Notes under the pieces: generated by a model
Databases searched by the model: none
What the model was told of the DNA's origin: nothing
The model's input: only the letters and a program-made list of their open reading frames with translations
Source of the DNA: Bacteroidia bacterium
GTDB lineage: Bacteria; Bacteroidota; Bacteroidia; Cytophagales; Cyclobacteriaceae
Length of the DNA: 64,000 bases
Assembly (NCBI GenBank): GCA_030432655.1
Contig: JAUILA010000020.1
Location: 1 to 64,000 of the forward strand
Direction: 5' to 3'
Translations under genes and position numbers: made by a program
In this document: one piece after another, positions 1 through 9,900 of the stretch
How positions within the stretch are numbered: position 1 is the stretch's first letter
How the letters are laid out: each line of letters opens with the position of its first letter

Positions 1-1034
1 AGTCATTCGGTGAAACCGACGGCCAGGAGGTTATGCAATACACGCTTACCAATGCAGGTGGGATAGAGGTGAAGGTGATTACCTATGGAGGAATCATCAC
101 TTCGCTGAAAGTTCCTGACCGGGACGGCGAAATGGGGGATATCGTCCTGGGATACGACAATCTGGAGGCTTACATTTCCAATAATCCTTATTTCGGCGCG
201 ATCATTGGTCGCTATGGAAACCGGATCGCCGGAGGGAAATTTACCCTGGATGGTACGGAATACCAGCTGGCCACCAACGACAATACCAATCATCTTCATG
301 GTGGGGTCAAAGGGTTTGATAAAGTAGTCTGGAATGCCGAGCCGTTTGAAAATGAGAATGGCGTGGGGCTTACCATGACGTATGAAAGTAGGGACATGGA
401 AGAAGGGTATCCGGGTAACTTGTCAGTAACCGTCATCTATACGCTGGACAATGACAACCGGCTGACCTTTGATTATGCTGCCACCACCGATAAAGCCACT
501 GTCGTCAATCTTACCAATCATGCCTACTATAACCTTAGCGGCATGGAGAACGATGTACTGAATCATGAACTCGTCATTAATGCGGAAGAATATCTGCCGG
601 TGGATAACACGCTGATTCCGCTTGATCCTTCCCCGGTGGAAGGTACTCCTTTTGATTTTACAGAGGCGAGAGCTGTCGGTGAGGAGATCGGCGCAGAGAA
701 TGAGCAGCTGGCTAATGGCGGCGGGTATGACCACTGCTGGATTCTGAACGAAACCAGTGAGGAGCCCGGGTTTGCCGCTTCCCTGTATGAACCGGAGAGT
801 GGAAGGTTTATGGAGGTGTATACCACCGAGCCGGGTATCCAGTTTTATTCAGGTAATTTCCTTGATGGTTCAATTACCGGGAAGGAAGGAAAAACATATG
901 GGTACCGAAGCGGACTATGTCTGGAGACGCAGCATTACCCTGACTCCCCGAATCGCCCGGATTTTCCAAGTGTGGCTTTGAATCCCGGAGATGACTATAC
1001 CTCGACAACCATAACCCGTTTTTCTGTCAAATAG
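1..1034 (+). CDS. galM: Aldose 1-epimerase (galactose mutarotase), 5' truncated by window edge
   Basis: This enzyme interconverts alpha and beta anomers of aldoses such as galactose. The reading frame is open to the left edge, and the residues before the first in-frame ATG (position 33) read FGETDGQEV, which is the usual N-terminal GalM motif. The true start is therefore outside the window and ATG 33 is internal. About 343 residues are visible. Family landmarks are GRYGNRIAGGKF, NHLHGG, the acid-histidine segment NLTNHAYYNLSG, the substrate aspartate in GYDHCW, and the catalytic glutamate in CLETQHYPDSPN near the C-terminus. It ends 7 bp before the convergent Nudix regulator gene. No signal peptide can be judged because the N-terminus is missing. 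Confidence 0.93.
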   Translation, partial: SFGETDGQEVMQYTLTNAGGIEVKVITYGGIITSLKVPDRDGEMGDIVLGYDNLEAYISNNPYFGAIIGRYGNRIAGGKFTLDGTEYQLATNDNTNHLHGGVKGFDKVVWNAEPFENENGVGLTMTYESRDMEEGYPGNLSVTVIYTLDNDNRLTFDYAATTDKATVVNLTNHAYYNLSGMENDVLNHELVINAEEYLPVDNTLIPLDPSPVEGTPFDFTEARAVGEEIGAENEQLANGGGYDHCWILNETSEEPGFAASLYEPESGRFMEVYTTEPGIQFYSGNFLDGSITGKEGKTYGYRSGLCLETQHYPDSPNRPDFPSVALNPGDDYTSTTITRFSVK

Positions 1035-1041
1035 GTGAGCC

Positions 1042-1731
1042 TTACGCTGGTTTTTTCTTAGATATGAATGTAAATCCGCTTTTTTCCATTTCAATAAACT
1101 TTTCCTTGTTGAACTTGAATAAGTAGGACCCTTTTTTGGATGAATTTCTATCCTTCTCATCCAGCTTGATAATGATTCCAAGGGTATTCACCTTCTTTGA
1201 AAAATTTCGGCGGTCAAAATTTTGCCCCCATATCTCTTCATAAAGTCTTAGTAATTGGCGCATGGTAAACTTTTTGGGCAGAAGCCGGAATCCAATTGGC
1301 CGTGTGATCGTCCGTCTTCGTAGCCGAAGAATCGCTTTGGCTACCATTTCGTCATGATCAAATATAAGCTTGGGCCGTGTATCAAGTTCAAACCATTTGG
1401 CAGAATGTTTGGTACTCAAATTCTTATGTTCATGAATATTTATAAGCGCATAATAGGCAACAGCAATTGATTTCGTGTTCGGGTGAGGTGATTTGCCACT
1501 GTATGCGTGAAGCTGTTCCAGATAGATATTTGATAAACCGGTTTGAAAAGCCAAAATACGGTCCGCGGCTTCATCAAAGCTTTCTTCAGCTTTCAAGAAA
1601 CCAGTCATAAGGGACCATGAGCCTTTCCCGGGTTGAAAATCACGTTTGATCAACAATAATTTTAGCTTTTCTTCCAAATGATCAAAGCCAAAGATGATAC
1701 AATCTATCGCTACGTTGAAATGGTCAGTCAT
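1042..1731 (-). CDS. Nudix-like sugar-responsive transcriptional regulator (NrtR/AraR type)
   Basis: This is a 229-residue protein with an N-terminal Nudix fold and a C-terminal winged helix, the architecture of NrtR and of the Bacteroidota arabinose regulator AraR. The Nudix box begins GFLKAEESFDEAAD, but the catalytic REUxEE stretch is replaced by RILAFQ. Hydrolase activity is therefore probably lost and the domain likely senses a sugar ligand. I chose the ATG at 1731 (MTDHFNVAID); an upstream in-frame start at 1776 adds 15 residues unlike the family. It is transcribed away from the SusC gene and shares a 356-bp intergenic region with it, so it probably regulates the SusC/SusD locus and itself. 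The ligand is unknown; the neighbouring galM makes galactose or arabinose plausible. Confidence 0.8.
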   Translation of the reverse strand: MTDHFNVAIDCIIFGFDHLEEKLKLLLIKRDFQPGKGSWSLMTGFLKAEESFDEAADRILAFQTGLSNIYLEQLHAYSGKSPHPNTKSIAVAYYALINIHEHKNLSTKHSAKWFELDTRPKLIFDHDEMVAKAILRLRRRTITRPIGFRLLPKKFTMRQLLRLYEEIWGQNFDRRNFSKKVNTLGIIIKLDEKDRNSSKKGSYLFKFNKEKFIEMEKSGFTFISKKKPA

Positions 1732-1952
1732 TAGTAAATATTCAAATGCAAAGGATACTGCAGATTGAAATACCAAGATAGCGGAATGTAACAGAAATCA
1801 CAGGATATACTATTTGAACGGCGCTTCCACAGCCGTTTTATGGAAATGTACGGTTATACTATTTCGCAAAAAAACAAAGCAATTTTTACGAATTCTTGTG
1901 CGTGTGATCAAAAATTGATCCCTGAATAAGAAAATATTCAAAAAAATTATAA

Positions 1953-1967
1953 GTGTATGTTGTACAT
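1953..1967 (+). promoter_or_regulatory. 15-bp element shared with the cupin-SMP-30 promoter region
   Basis: GTGTATGTTGTACAT matches GTGTATATTGTACAT at 14887-14901 in 14 of 15 positions, and both precede genes of the same locus in the same orientation. Each contains the inverted half-sites TGTA and TACA separated by 5 bp. It may be the binding site of the Nudix regulator; that link is inference. Confidence 0.5.
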
Positions 1968-1969
1968 GT

Positions 1970-1990
1970 AATATATAAATTTTATATATT
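1970..1990. repeat. Perfect 21-bp AT-rich palindrome
   Basis: The arms AATATATAAA and TTTATATATT flank a single central T, so all ten base pairs match. It overlaps the probable -7 region of the SusC promoter. It could be an operator or simply AT-rich promoter DNA. Confidence 0.5.
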
Positions 1991-2087
1991 GAAACTTCAA
2001 TAAATTGGAAGTCCTTTGTTAAGTATTGATTGATGACAGGGATGTTCTGATTCAACAAAATTCTCAATAATAGATACATGTTATACC

Positions 2088-5000
2088 ATGCGAAATAAAA
2101 AATGGAATCGTCTGTCATACTTTTTCAGACAAAGGGGAACACGCATATCACTGGTGCTCATACTATTGACCAGTACGACCGTATATTCTGCTAGCGCAAC
2201 ACATTCGCACACTCGTGCCGAACCAGTTCTATCTGAACTTCAGGATGTAACGATCACAGGAAGAGTAACGGCATCTGATGATAATTCCGGACTGCCGGGA
2301 GTTAACATACTGGTTCAGGGAACCACTATCGGAACGACCACGGATGTCGAGGGTAATTATTCGCTGGCTGTTCCTGATGGCGACGTAAAACTGGTATTTT
2401 CCTATGTTGGATACGCTACGCAGATTGTTGATGTTGGCAATCGCTCGACGGTGAACGTTCAGATGGAATCTGATATTACATCACTCAGCGAGGTAATAGT
2501 TGTTGGATACGGAACCCAAAAGAAATCCAGTGTGACAGGCGCTATCTCTTCTATTTCATCTGAGGAATTGGAGGTGCTTCCAACGGTGGATATAAGTCAG
2601 TCACTTCAGGGAAGAGCCGCCGGGGTTCTTGTGACCAATAATGGAGCACCTGGTGCTTCTCCGATTGTTAGAATCAGGGGAGTCGGCACAATTAACAATG
2701 CCAATCCCCTTTATGTGGTAGATGGAGTACCTTATGGTGAAGGGACAAATATAGACCCTAATGATGTCGAATCCATTGAAATTCTGAAAGATGCAAGTGC
2801 AGCCGCAATATATGGTTCACGTGCTGCAAACGGTGTTATTCTAATAACCACCAAGTCGGCGAAATCGGAAAGAGTTTCTGTAAATATTGATTCCTACGTA
2901 GGCGTTCAGAAAGCCTGGCGGGAGCTTGACATTATGAATTCAGAACAGTACATCGATTTCGCAGATGACCTTCTGGATGGTAACTTACCGGAGCGTATTG
3001 CAAACGGACTCGATGAGCCAATTTATGCAGGAGCCAATCAGACTTTCCGGCAAACAGAAACCGACTGGCAGGATGAAATGTTCAGGTCGGCTATGATACA
3101 GCAACACCGGTTTGAAATTACCAAAGGGGGGGATGTTTCCAAGGTGTATGTATCCGGAGGATATTTTGATCAGGAAGGTATTATGATCGGCACAGATTTC
3201 AAAAGAGGAAACATACGGGTCAATTCGGAACACAAGCTGAATGACCGGATAACAATCGGGCAAACACTCTATGGGGCATTTACAAAGCGCCGAGCTGAAA
3301 TAGCCGGTGGATCAATCGGAACCAATATCCGTTATATTGTAGCATCGATACCTTATTTGCCTGTGTATAACCCTAATAATGACGGTGGGTTTTTTGGCCC
3401 GCAAAGTGTTGACGGGTCAGATCCTACACAGCCGGTGAGAAATGCCTTGCTGAATAATAATACCATTACCAGTAACAGCTTGTTTGCCACCGGTTTCCTT
3501 AATGTGAAAATCTTTGACTGGCTTACCTACAGGTTTCAGGCTGGCGTAAATATTGATAATAATGTCAATTCACGTCATGATCCGTCATTTGACAGCGGAC
3601 CTGGAGGATACGCCTCAAAGGATTTTGCGGATATCACTCAATCCAAGTCAACATTCTATTCACCCATCTTTACCAATACACTTACATTTGAAAAGACCTT
3701 TGGGGATCATTACATAAATGCCGTCGCCGTAGGAGAGAAGCAAACGAGCTATTGGAATAACCTGTTCGGTGGCGGAATTAATTCTATTACTAATCAGATC
3801 GATATCCCCCGTGGAGTTGAAAGTCCGCGAGTTGACGCCCAGGAAATAGAAACGGCAATCATTTCGTTTGCGGGTCGTATTAACTACGAGTATAGGGGGA
3901 AATACCTGATCGGTGCTTCCTTCCGTCGTGATGGTTCGTCTAAGTTTGCTCCCGGCAAGAAATGGGGTAATTTCCCGGCATTCTCAGCTGGCTGGAGAAT
4001 CAGTGAAGAACGATTCATGAGTAATGTTGACTTTATCACGGAATTAAAGATTCGTGGTAGCTATGGGGTGGTTGGTAATAATAACATCGGTGATTATGCC
4101 TACCAGGCAACACTTACCAATAATAATTATTATGAATTTGACCCTACTTCAAGCATCCAGACCCAGGGGTATACAATCAATCAGTTAGCCAACCAGGACC
4201 TTCGCTGGGAAAAAATGGAAATGCTCAACCTGGGGATTGATATCGCGGTTCTTGACAATCGTGTAACATTCTCCGCTGAATATTTTGATAATACTACAGA
4301 CGACATGATCCTGTCCGTCCCTTTGCCTTCCTCTATGGGGTACGATCAGCCTCCGCTGGCTAACGTTGGTTCTGTTCAGAACAAAGGTTTTGAATGGAAT
4401 CTTGGTATAAGGAGCAGCGCCGGTTCGGCATTTCAGTGGAACCTCAGCGCCAATATGAGTATTGTGGATAATGAGGTACTGTCTCTGGGACAGGAAGGCA
4501 ACACACTATTCAGTGCTAACTGGTATGGTGATAACATCACACGAACAGAAGCGGGTGAGCCCATCGCTTATTTCTATGGATATGAGGTGGAAGGGATCTT
4601 CCAAAACCAAAATGAAATTGATGCGGCTAATAATGTCGATGGAGACGCAGCCACATTGTATCAGGAGAATGCTGAACCAGGGGATATCAAATTCCGCGAT
4701 ATAAACGGGGACGGCCTTATTGATGCGAGCGATAAGACAAAAATCGGCCATTTCCTTCCTGATTTTACGTATGGCCTCAATTTCGGTGCTAACTGGAAGA
4801 ATTTCGACGCCACATTATTTATTCAAGGCTCGCAGGGCAACGAAATTTATACCACAGTAAAATATCATCTTGAGGGTATGACACGTTTGTTTAATGCGGG
4901 TACCGTGGTACTTGACCGTTGGACTGAAGAAGGTCAGAATACTGATATACCACGTGCGGTAGGTGGTGACCCCAATCTTAACTCCAGAGCGTCGACCAGA

Positions 5001-5276
5001 TTTGTTGAAGATGGTTCCTATATGCGAATCAAAAATCTGACAATAGGATATACATTCCCCGGAATAAATTCTATGACCGGCAATAGCATTACAAAATTGC
5101 GTTTTTACTTATCGACAACGAATCTGCTGACCTGGACGAAATACGAAAGTGGGTATGATCCGGAAATTGGATCATTCAACGGAAGTGGTTCGGCAGGATC
5201 ACTTCAAAATGGAATTGATTTCGGACAATATCCGCAACCAAGAACTATAACCTTAGGCCTGCAGGTAGGATTCTAA
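2088..5276 (+). CDS. SusC/RagA-family TonB-dependent outer-membrane receptor
   Basis: This 1062-residue protein imports oligosaccharides across the outer membrane using TonB energy. Its order is a signal sequence (about residues 18-38), a carboxypeptidase-D regulatory-like beta-sandwich (roughly 52-135, GRVTASDDNSGLPGVNILV), a TonB-box-like segment EVIVVGYGTQKKS, and a plug domain. The plug carries the SusC signature with GRAAGVLVTNNGAPG and SIEILKDASAAAIYGSRA. A 22-strand-type barrel follows, ending in an aromatic residue (QVGF). The SusD partner follows 20 bp later. The ATG at 2088 is the only start that keeps the complete signal peptide. Substrate is not readable from sequence; the downstream esterases suggest an acylated glycan. 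Confidence 0.96.
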   Translation: MRNKKWNRLSYFFRQRGTRISLVLILLTSTTVYSASATHSHTRAEPVLSELQDVTITGRVTASDDNSGLPGVNILVQGTTIGTTTDVEGNYSLAVPDGDVKLVFSYVGYATQIVDVGNRSTVNVQMESDITSLSEVIVVGYGTQKKSSVTGAISSISSEELEVLPTVDISQSLQGRAAGVLVTNNGAPGASPIVRIRGVGTINNANPLYVVDGVPYGEGTNIDPNDVESIEILKDASAAAIYGSRAANGVILITTKSAKSERVSVNIDSYVGVQKAWRELDIMNSEQYIDFADDLLDGNLPERIANGLDEPIYAGANQTFRQTETDWQDEMFRSAMIQQHRFEITKGGDVSKVYVSGGYFDQEGIMIGTDFKRGNIRVNSEHKLNDRITIGQTLYGAFTKRRAEIAGGSIGTNIRYIVASIPYLPVYNPNNDGGFFGPQSVDGSDPTQPVRNALLNNNTITSNSLFATGFLNVKIFDWLTYRFQAGVNIDNNVNSRHDPSFDSGPGGYASKDFADITQSKSTFYSPIFTNTLTFEKTFGDHYINAVAVGEKQTSYWNNLFGGGINSITNQIDIPRGVESPRVDAQEIETAIISFAGRINYEYRGKYLIGASFRRDGSSKFAPGKKWGNFPAFSAGWRISEERFMSNVDFITELKIRGSYGVVGNNNIGDYAYQATLTNNNYYEFDPTSSIQTQGYTINQLANQDLRWEKMEMLNLGIDIAVLDNRVTFSAEYFDNTTDDMILSVPLPSSMGYDQPPLANVGSVQNKGFEWNLGIRSSAGSAFQWNLSANMSIVDNEVLSLGQEGNTLFSANWYGDNITRTEAGEPIAYFYGYEVEGIFQNQNEIDAANNVDGDAATLYQENAEPGDIKFRDINGDGLIDASDKTKIGHFLPDFTYGLNFGANWKNFDATLFIQGSQGNEIYTTVKYHLEGMTRLFNAGTVVLDRWTEEGQNTDIPRAVGGDPNLNSRASTRFVEDGSYMRIKNLTIGYTFPGINSMTGNSITKLRFYLSTTNLLTWTKYESGYDPEIGSFNGSGSAGSLQNGIDFGQYPQPRTITLGLQVGF

Positions 5277-5296
5277 TTGAAACTTTTATTTGAATT

Positions 5297-6802
5297 ATGA
5301 GAACTAGAAAAAATATATTAGCCGGACTTTTTACAGCGATTGTGATAGCAGTGGTTGTGTTAGGCTGTAGTGATGACATTCTTGATAAAACGAATCCTAA
5401 TGACTTGTCGACGGATACGTATTTTACCAATGAAGCGGAAATAATTACGGGTGTGAATGCCGTTTACGCAGCATGGCAGGGCCTGGATCTTTATGCCCGG
5501 GAATATTTCTTTGTTCATGATTTACGGGGAGATGACATGAAGGCAGGTGGAGACCAACTCGAACTGCAGCGACGTCAGCTGCTCGAAGGTACCCATGAAG
5601 CAACAAACCCTGTAATGGGATCAGTTTGGAACGGGTTATATCGCGTGATTCATCGCGCAAATATTGTTATTGAGCTCGCGCCACGGGAAGAAGTGGATGC
5701 ATCAGATGAGATCAAAGAACGCGTTGTGGGCGAAGCCAAGTTCCATCGTGCCTGGGCCTACTTTGAATTGGTCAGCATGTGGGGTGGTGTTCCTTTATAC
5801 ACTACTTATTCGAAAACCACAGGCGATGTGCAGGGTCGTGCAACGGTTGATGAAGTATATAATCTGATTGTTGAGGATCTTATGGATGCAATAGAGTCCT
5901 TGCCGGAAGAGTATCCTGATACAGATATTGGAAGAGCCACCACCTATGCCGCCAGGGCGATGCTGGGACGGGCGTACATGCAGCAGGGGGATTATTCAGC
6001 AGCACATGATGTCTTAACCCCGATTGTGGCTTCTGGAAAATACTCGTTGTCTGACAGCTATATTGAAAACTTCAGAGAAGAAGCTGAATTTAATGAGGAA
6101 TCAATATTTGAAATAGCTTTTAGCAATGCTTTTGGTGGAATGGGTTGGAATGCTCCTGGTGATGGCACAAATATGGAGGTTACTGTCAGAGGTCAGGAAT
6201 ACGGACCTAATGCATGGAGAAACCTGGCCCCTTCAGATGATTTGCTCGATGAATATGAAGATGGTGACCCACGCTATGATCAGTCGTTTTATGAGGAAGG
6301 CGATGAGTTTAATAATGGAACATCGGTATTAGCTAATATACAAGGTGTGGATCCAAGTACCAGCTGGAAGAAGTATCAGTTGATTTACAAGGTAGAGGCA
6401 GAAAATGCTGCCTCCGGTATTAATTTCAGGGTGATTCGCTATGCAGAAGTGCTGCTAATGCTTGCTGAGTGTGAAAATGAACTTGGAAATTCAGGAGAAG
6501 CAATTGATTTTCTCAACCAGATTCGTGACAGACAGAGCGTTATGATGCCTAATTATCCTACATCAGAGTATCCTGTTTCAAATCAGCAGCAGATATTTGA
6601 GGCGATTGTTCATGAGAAGCGAATTGAACTTAGTGGTGAACAGATAAGGAATCGTGATATACTTCGCTGGCGGGCTCAGGGCAAACTGGACGGAGAGCCA
6701 ATTTCCTACTTCCAGTCAAGACATGCACTACTTCCCATACCGCAATCAGAAATCGATAATAATCCGGAAATCGATCAATCCGATCAGAATCCAGGCTATT
6801 AA
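5297..6802 (+). CDS. SusD/RagB-family surface glycan-binding lipoprotein
   Basis: This 501-residue lipoprotein forms the lid of the SusC channel and binds the glycan at the cell surface. The N-terminus has a type II signal with lipobox VVLGC followed by SDD, acidic residues typical of exported lipoproteins. The helical TPR-like core carries the SusD landmarks AEAKFHRAWAYFELVSMWG and the C-terminal RIELSGEQIRNRDILRW, and ends in the common NPGY tail. It lies 20 bp after its SusC and is followed by a strong terminator, so SusC and SusD form a two-gene unit. Confidence 0.95.
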   Translation: MRTRKNILAGLFTAIVIAVVVLGCSDDILDKTNPNDLSTDTYFTNEAEIITGVNAVYAAWQGLDLYAREYFFVHDLRGDDMKAGGDQLELQRRQLLEGTHEATNPVMGSVWNGLYRVIHRANIVIELAPREEVDASDEIKERVVGEAKFHRAWAYFELVSMWGGVPLYTTYSKTTGDVQGRATVDEVYNLIVEDLMDAIESLPEEYPDTDIGRATTYAARAMLGRAYMQQGDYSAAHDVLTPIVASGKYSLSDSYIENFREEAEFNEESIFEIAFSNAFGGMGWNAPGDGTNMEVTVRGQEYGPNAWRNLAPSDDLLDEYEDGDPRYDQSFYEEGDEFNNGTSVLANIQGVDPSTSWKKYQLIYKVEAENAASGINFRVIRYAEVLLMLAECENELGNSGEAIDFLNQIRDRQSVMMPNYPTSEYPVSNQQQIFEAIVHEKRIELSGEQIRNRDILRWRAQGKLDGEPISYFQSRHALLPIPQSEIDNNPEIDQSDQNPGY

Positions 6803-6826
6803 GGTATTGCTTTGGTGGATTTTGTG

Positions 6827-6860
6827 AAAAGGAAAGTGTAACGCTTTCCTTTTCATTTTT
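6827..6860 (+). terminator. Intrinsic terminator after SusC/SusD
   Basis: The arms AAAAGGAAAGTG (6827-6838) and CGCTTTCCTTTT (6842-6853) pair with one G-T wobble across a 3-nt loop. A T-rich tail follows. It sits 25 bp after the SusD stop codon. Confidence 0.8.
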
Positions 6861-6864
6861 AATA

Positions 6865-6900
6865 AAAGTCGTTTTCTTTTAAGCAGCTTTAATTTGTAAT
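6865..6900 (+). promoter_or_regulatory. Candidate promoter for the FG-GAP/esterase unit
   Basis: After the terminator, the segment TTAATTTG (6889-6896) matches the Bacteroidota -7 consensus TAnnTTTG in 7 of 8 positions, 22 bp before the next ATG. A T-rich stretch near 6869 could serve as a weak -33 element. The call is tentative, but the terminator upstream makes a promoter here necessary. Confidence 0.35.
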
Positions 6901-6917
6901 TAAAAAATCATCCTCAT

Positions 6918-9900
6918 ATGAGAAAGGTGAATTGGAAGGGTTGGAGGAGTTTACTCATCATTATACTACTGGCAGGCCACGTTGGCTGTTCTGACCAATC
7001 TGACGAGTCAAAACAGGATACACTTTTCAGGTTAGTGCCGGTAACCCATTCGAATCTTGACTTTAACAATCAAATCACTGAAACAGATACATTCAATGTC
7101 CTGAATTTTGAGTATTTCTATAATGGATCGGGCGTAGGATTGGGTGATGTGAATGGCGATGGGTTACTTGATATTTATTTTGGAGGAAATATGGTTTCAT
7201 CCAGGTTATATCTGAATCAGGGGGGGCTTAAATTTAAGGATGTTACCGAAAAAGCAGGCGTCTCAACTGAACGATGGAGTCATGGTATATCTATGGTGGA
7301 TATAAACCAGGATGGGAAATTAGATATTTATATTTCCACAATAAATCCGTTTGGATCCGCTAATTCGGAAAATTTGTTCTTCATAAACCAGGGGAATAAC
7401 GAATCCGGAATTCCGGTTTTTCTTGAGATGGCGGCAGATCTGGGGTTGGCTGACAGCAGTTTTTCCACGCAAAGTGCATTCTTTGACTATGATTTGGATG
7501 GTGACCTTGATATGTATTTGCTGACTAACTCACTGGAATTATTCGTTCGAAGCAATCCGATCGGGCAACGACACGACGGTACCGGGCGAAGTGTAGACAA
7601 ACTGTTCCAGAATACAGGTACGGATGAAAATGGCCTTCCGCAATTCAGGGATGTTTCTGAAGAGGCAGGAATTTTGGCAGAAGGTTGGGGTTTGGGAGTC
7701 GTCGTCAGTGATATTAACCGTGATGGCTATCCGGATGTGTACGTGGCTAATGACTTTATGGCCAATGACCACGTTTATATTAATAATCAGGATGGGACAT
7801 TCTCCGACATGTTCCGGACCATGCTTAAACATCAGGAGATGAATGGGATGGGGGTCGATATGGCTGACCTGAACAATGATGGTCTGAATGAAATCGTTGT
7901 TGTGGATATGCTGCCTGAAGATAATCTGAGGCAAAAGACGATGTTCTCCAATATTCAATATGATCGTTTCAGGTTAACCCTTGAAAGGAACTACCAGCCT
8001 CAATATGTTCGCAATGTTCTTCAGCTCAATAACGGGGATGGTACGTTCAGTGATATTGGACTCTTTTCCGGTATTTATGCAACAGACTGGAGCTGGAGTC
8101 CGTTGATTGCTGATTTTGATAACGATGGTTGGCGCGATATTTACATATCCAACGGGTATGTCAAAGATGTTACCGATCTGGATTTTACCTCATATGCGGC
8201 CGAGGCCGAGATGTTTGGTACCAAGGAAGCCCGCATTAAAAAACTTATTGATGCAACCAAGAACCTGGAAGGAATTGACAAACCTAATCTCATGTACAGA
8301 AATAACCATGATCTGACTTTTACAAATGTGGCAGAGGAATGGGGATTATCATTACCTTCCTATTCACACGGAGCTGCATATGGTGATCTGGATAATGATG
8401 GCGATCTCGATATCGTAACCAATAATATGAACAGCTTGCCCTTCCTATTTGAAAATACCGGGGTCAATAAAGAGGTGTCTGGCGGGAGTAATAATTATAT
8501 CAGGTTTAATCTGGAAGGAAATAAAGGGAACCTGGGAGGAGCAGGAGCCTCCATTTTAGTCTATACTGACGGGAAGCTTCAGTATGCGGAAAAAAACCAG
8601 CAACGAGGGTATAAATCAACTGTGGATCCTGCCATCCATTTTGGACTTGGGAATACCACCACAATTGATTCGGTAACTATTGAATGGCCGGGACACAAGA
8701 TTCAGAAGCTTACAAACGTGGAGGCTAATCAGGTGCTCACTTTAAAAGAATCTGATGCAATTAAGGCCGTACGGGAAAGAGAGAATGCAGAAGAATCATT
8801 CTTTAAAAGAATAAACCCGGAAAAAATAAATCTGACCTACACACAAACGGAGAAAGAGTTCGCAGACTTTAAGATCAATTCCTTACTTCCCCGCAAACAT
8901 TCTCAGCAAGGTCCGGCCCTGGTTTCCGGGGATATTAACGGTGACCAGAGGACAGACCTGTTGCTGGGAGGATCCGCGAATGAAAGTGCTGTCGTATTTG
9001 TTCAAAACCAGGATGGTTCCTACAAACAAAGTTCGCTGACCTCCAAAGTCGCTGAAGACATCGGAATGCTGTTATTTGATGCAGACGGTGATGGTGATGT
9101 TGATTTGTATTGTGTGAGTGGCAGCAGTGAATTTGGCAGGAATACCGGAAACTATCAGGATCGGCTTTACATAAATGATGGCTCAGGAAATTTTACCTTA
9201 GGTGAGAATTTATTACCGGAAATTACGGCCAGCGGAAGTTGTGTAGTCGGACAGGACTACGATAAAGACGGAGACATTGATTTGTTCGTCGGTGGGCGAA
9301 TACAACCAGGCCGCTATCCATATGCTCCGGATAGTTACATCCTGGAGAACGATGGGTCCGGCAGATTTACGGATGTGACCGATGCGATTGCCCCTCAAAT
9401 AAGAAATGCCGGAATGGTAACATCAGCGATCTGGACCGATTTTGATAACGACGGCTGGACCGATCTTCTGGTAGTTGGTGAATTTATGCCTGTGACCTTT
9501 TTCAGGAATGAAGGCGGTGAAAGATTTGAGACTAATTCAAATCTCACCATCGAAAATTCCAGCGGATGGTGGAACAGCGTGACCGGAGGCGATATTGATA
9601 ACGATGGAGACATTGACTATGTATTGGGCAATCTCGGCTTGAATTCCATTTACAAGGCCAGCCCGGACGAACCGGTTTGCGTATATGCGAAGGACTTTGA
9701 CTCAAATGGAAGTATGGATCCTGTACTTTGCCGGTATATAGAAGGAAAGGAATACCCTGTACATCCGCGGGAAACCCTTACCTCTCAGATAGTCCCGATG
9801 AAAAAAATTCTCAGGACCTATGATACCTATGGGTCGCATGGTTTCAAGGAAATTTTTACGGAGGAGATGTTGGAAGATGCGCTGATCCTGAAGGCAAATG

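Larger units (their letters stand above)
1732..2087. promoter_or_regulatory. Divergent control region between Nudix regulator and SusC
   Basis: This 356-bp AT-rich gap separates two divergent genes and shows no credible coding sequence. It contains the 15-bp element GTGTATGTTGTACAT (1953-1967), which recurs at 14887-14901 with one mismatch. Next to it is a perfect 21-bp palindrome at 1970-1990. A possible SusC promoter is TTG at 1960-1962 with TATATTG at 1985-1991, which would give a leader of about 90 nt. The assignment as an operator region is inference. Confidence 0.6.

Noticed and set aside
33-1034. Treating ATG 33 as the true start of galM
   Set aside because: The frame continues upstream to the window edge and encodes FGETDGQEV, a conserved part of the mutarotase N-terminus.
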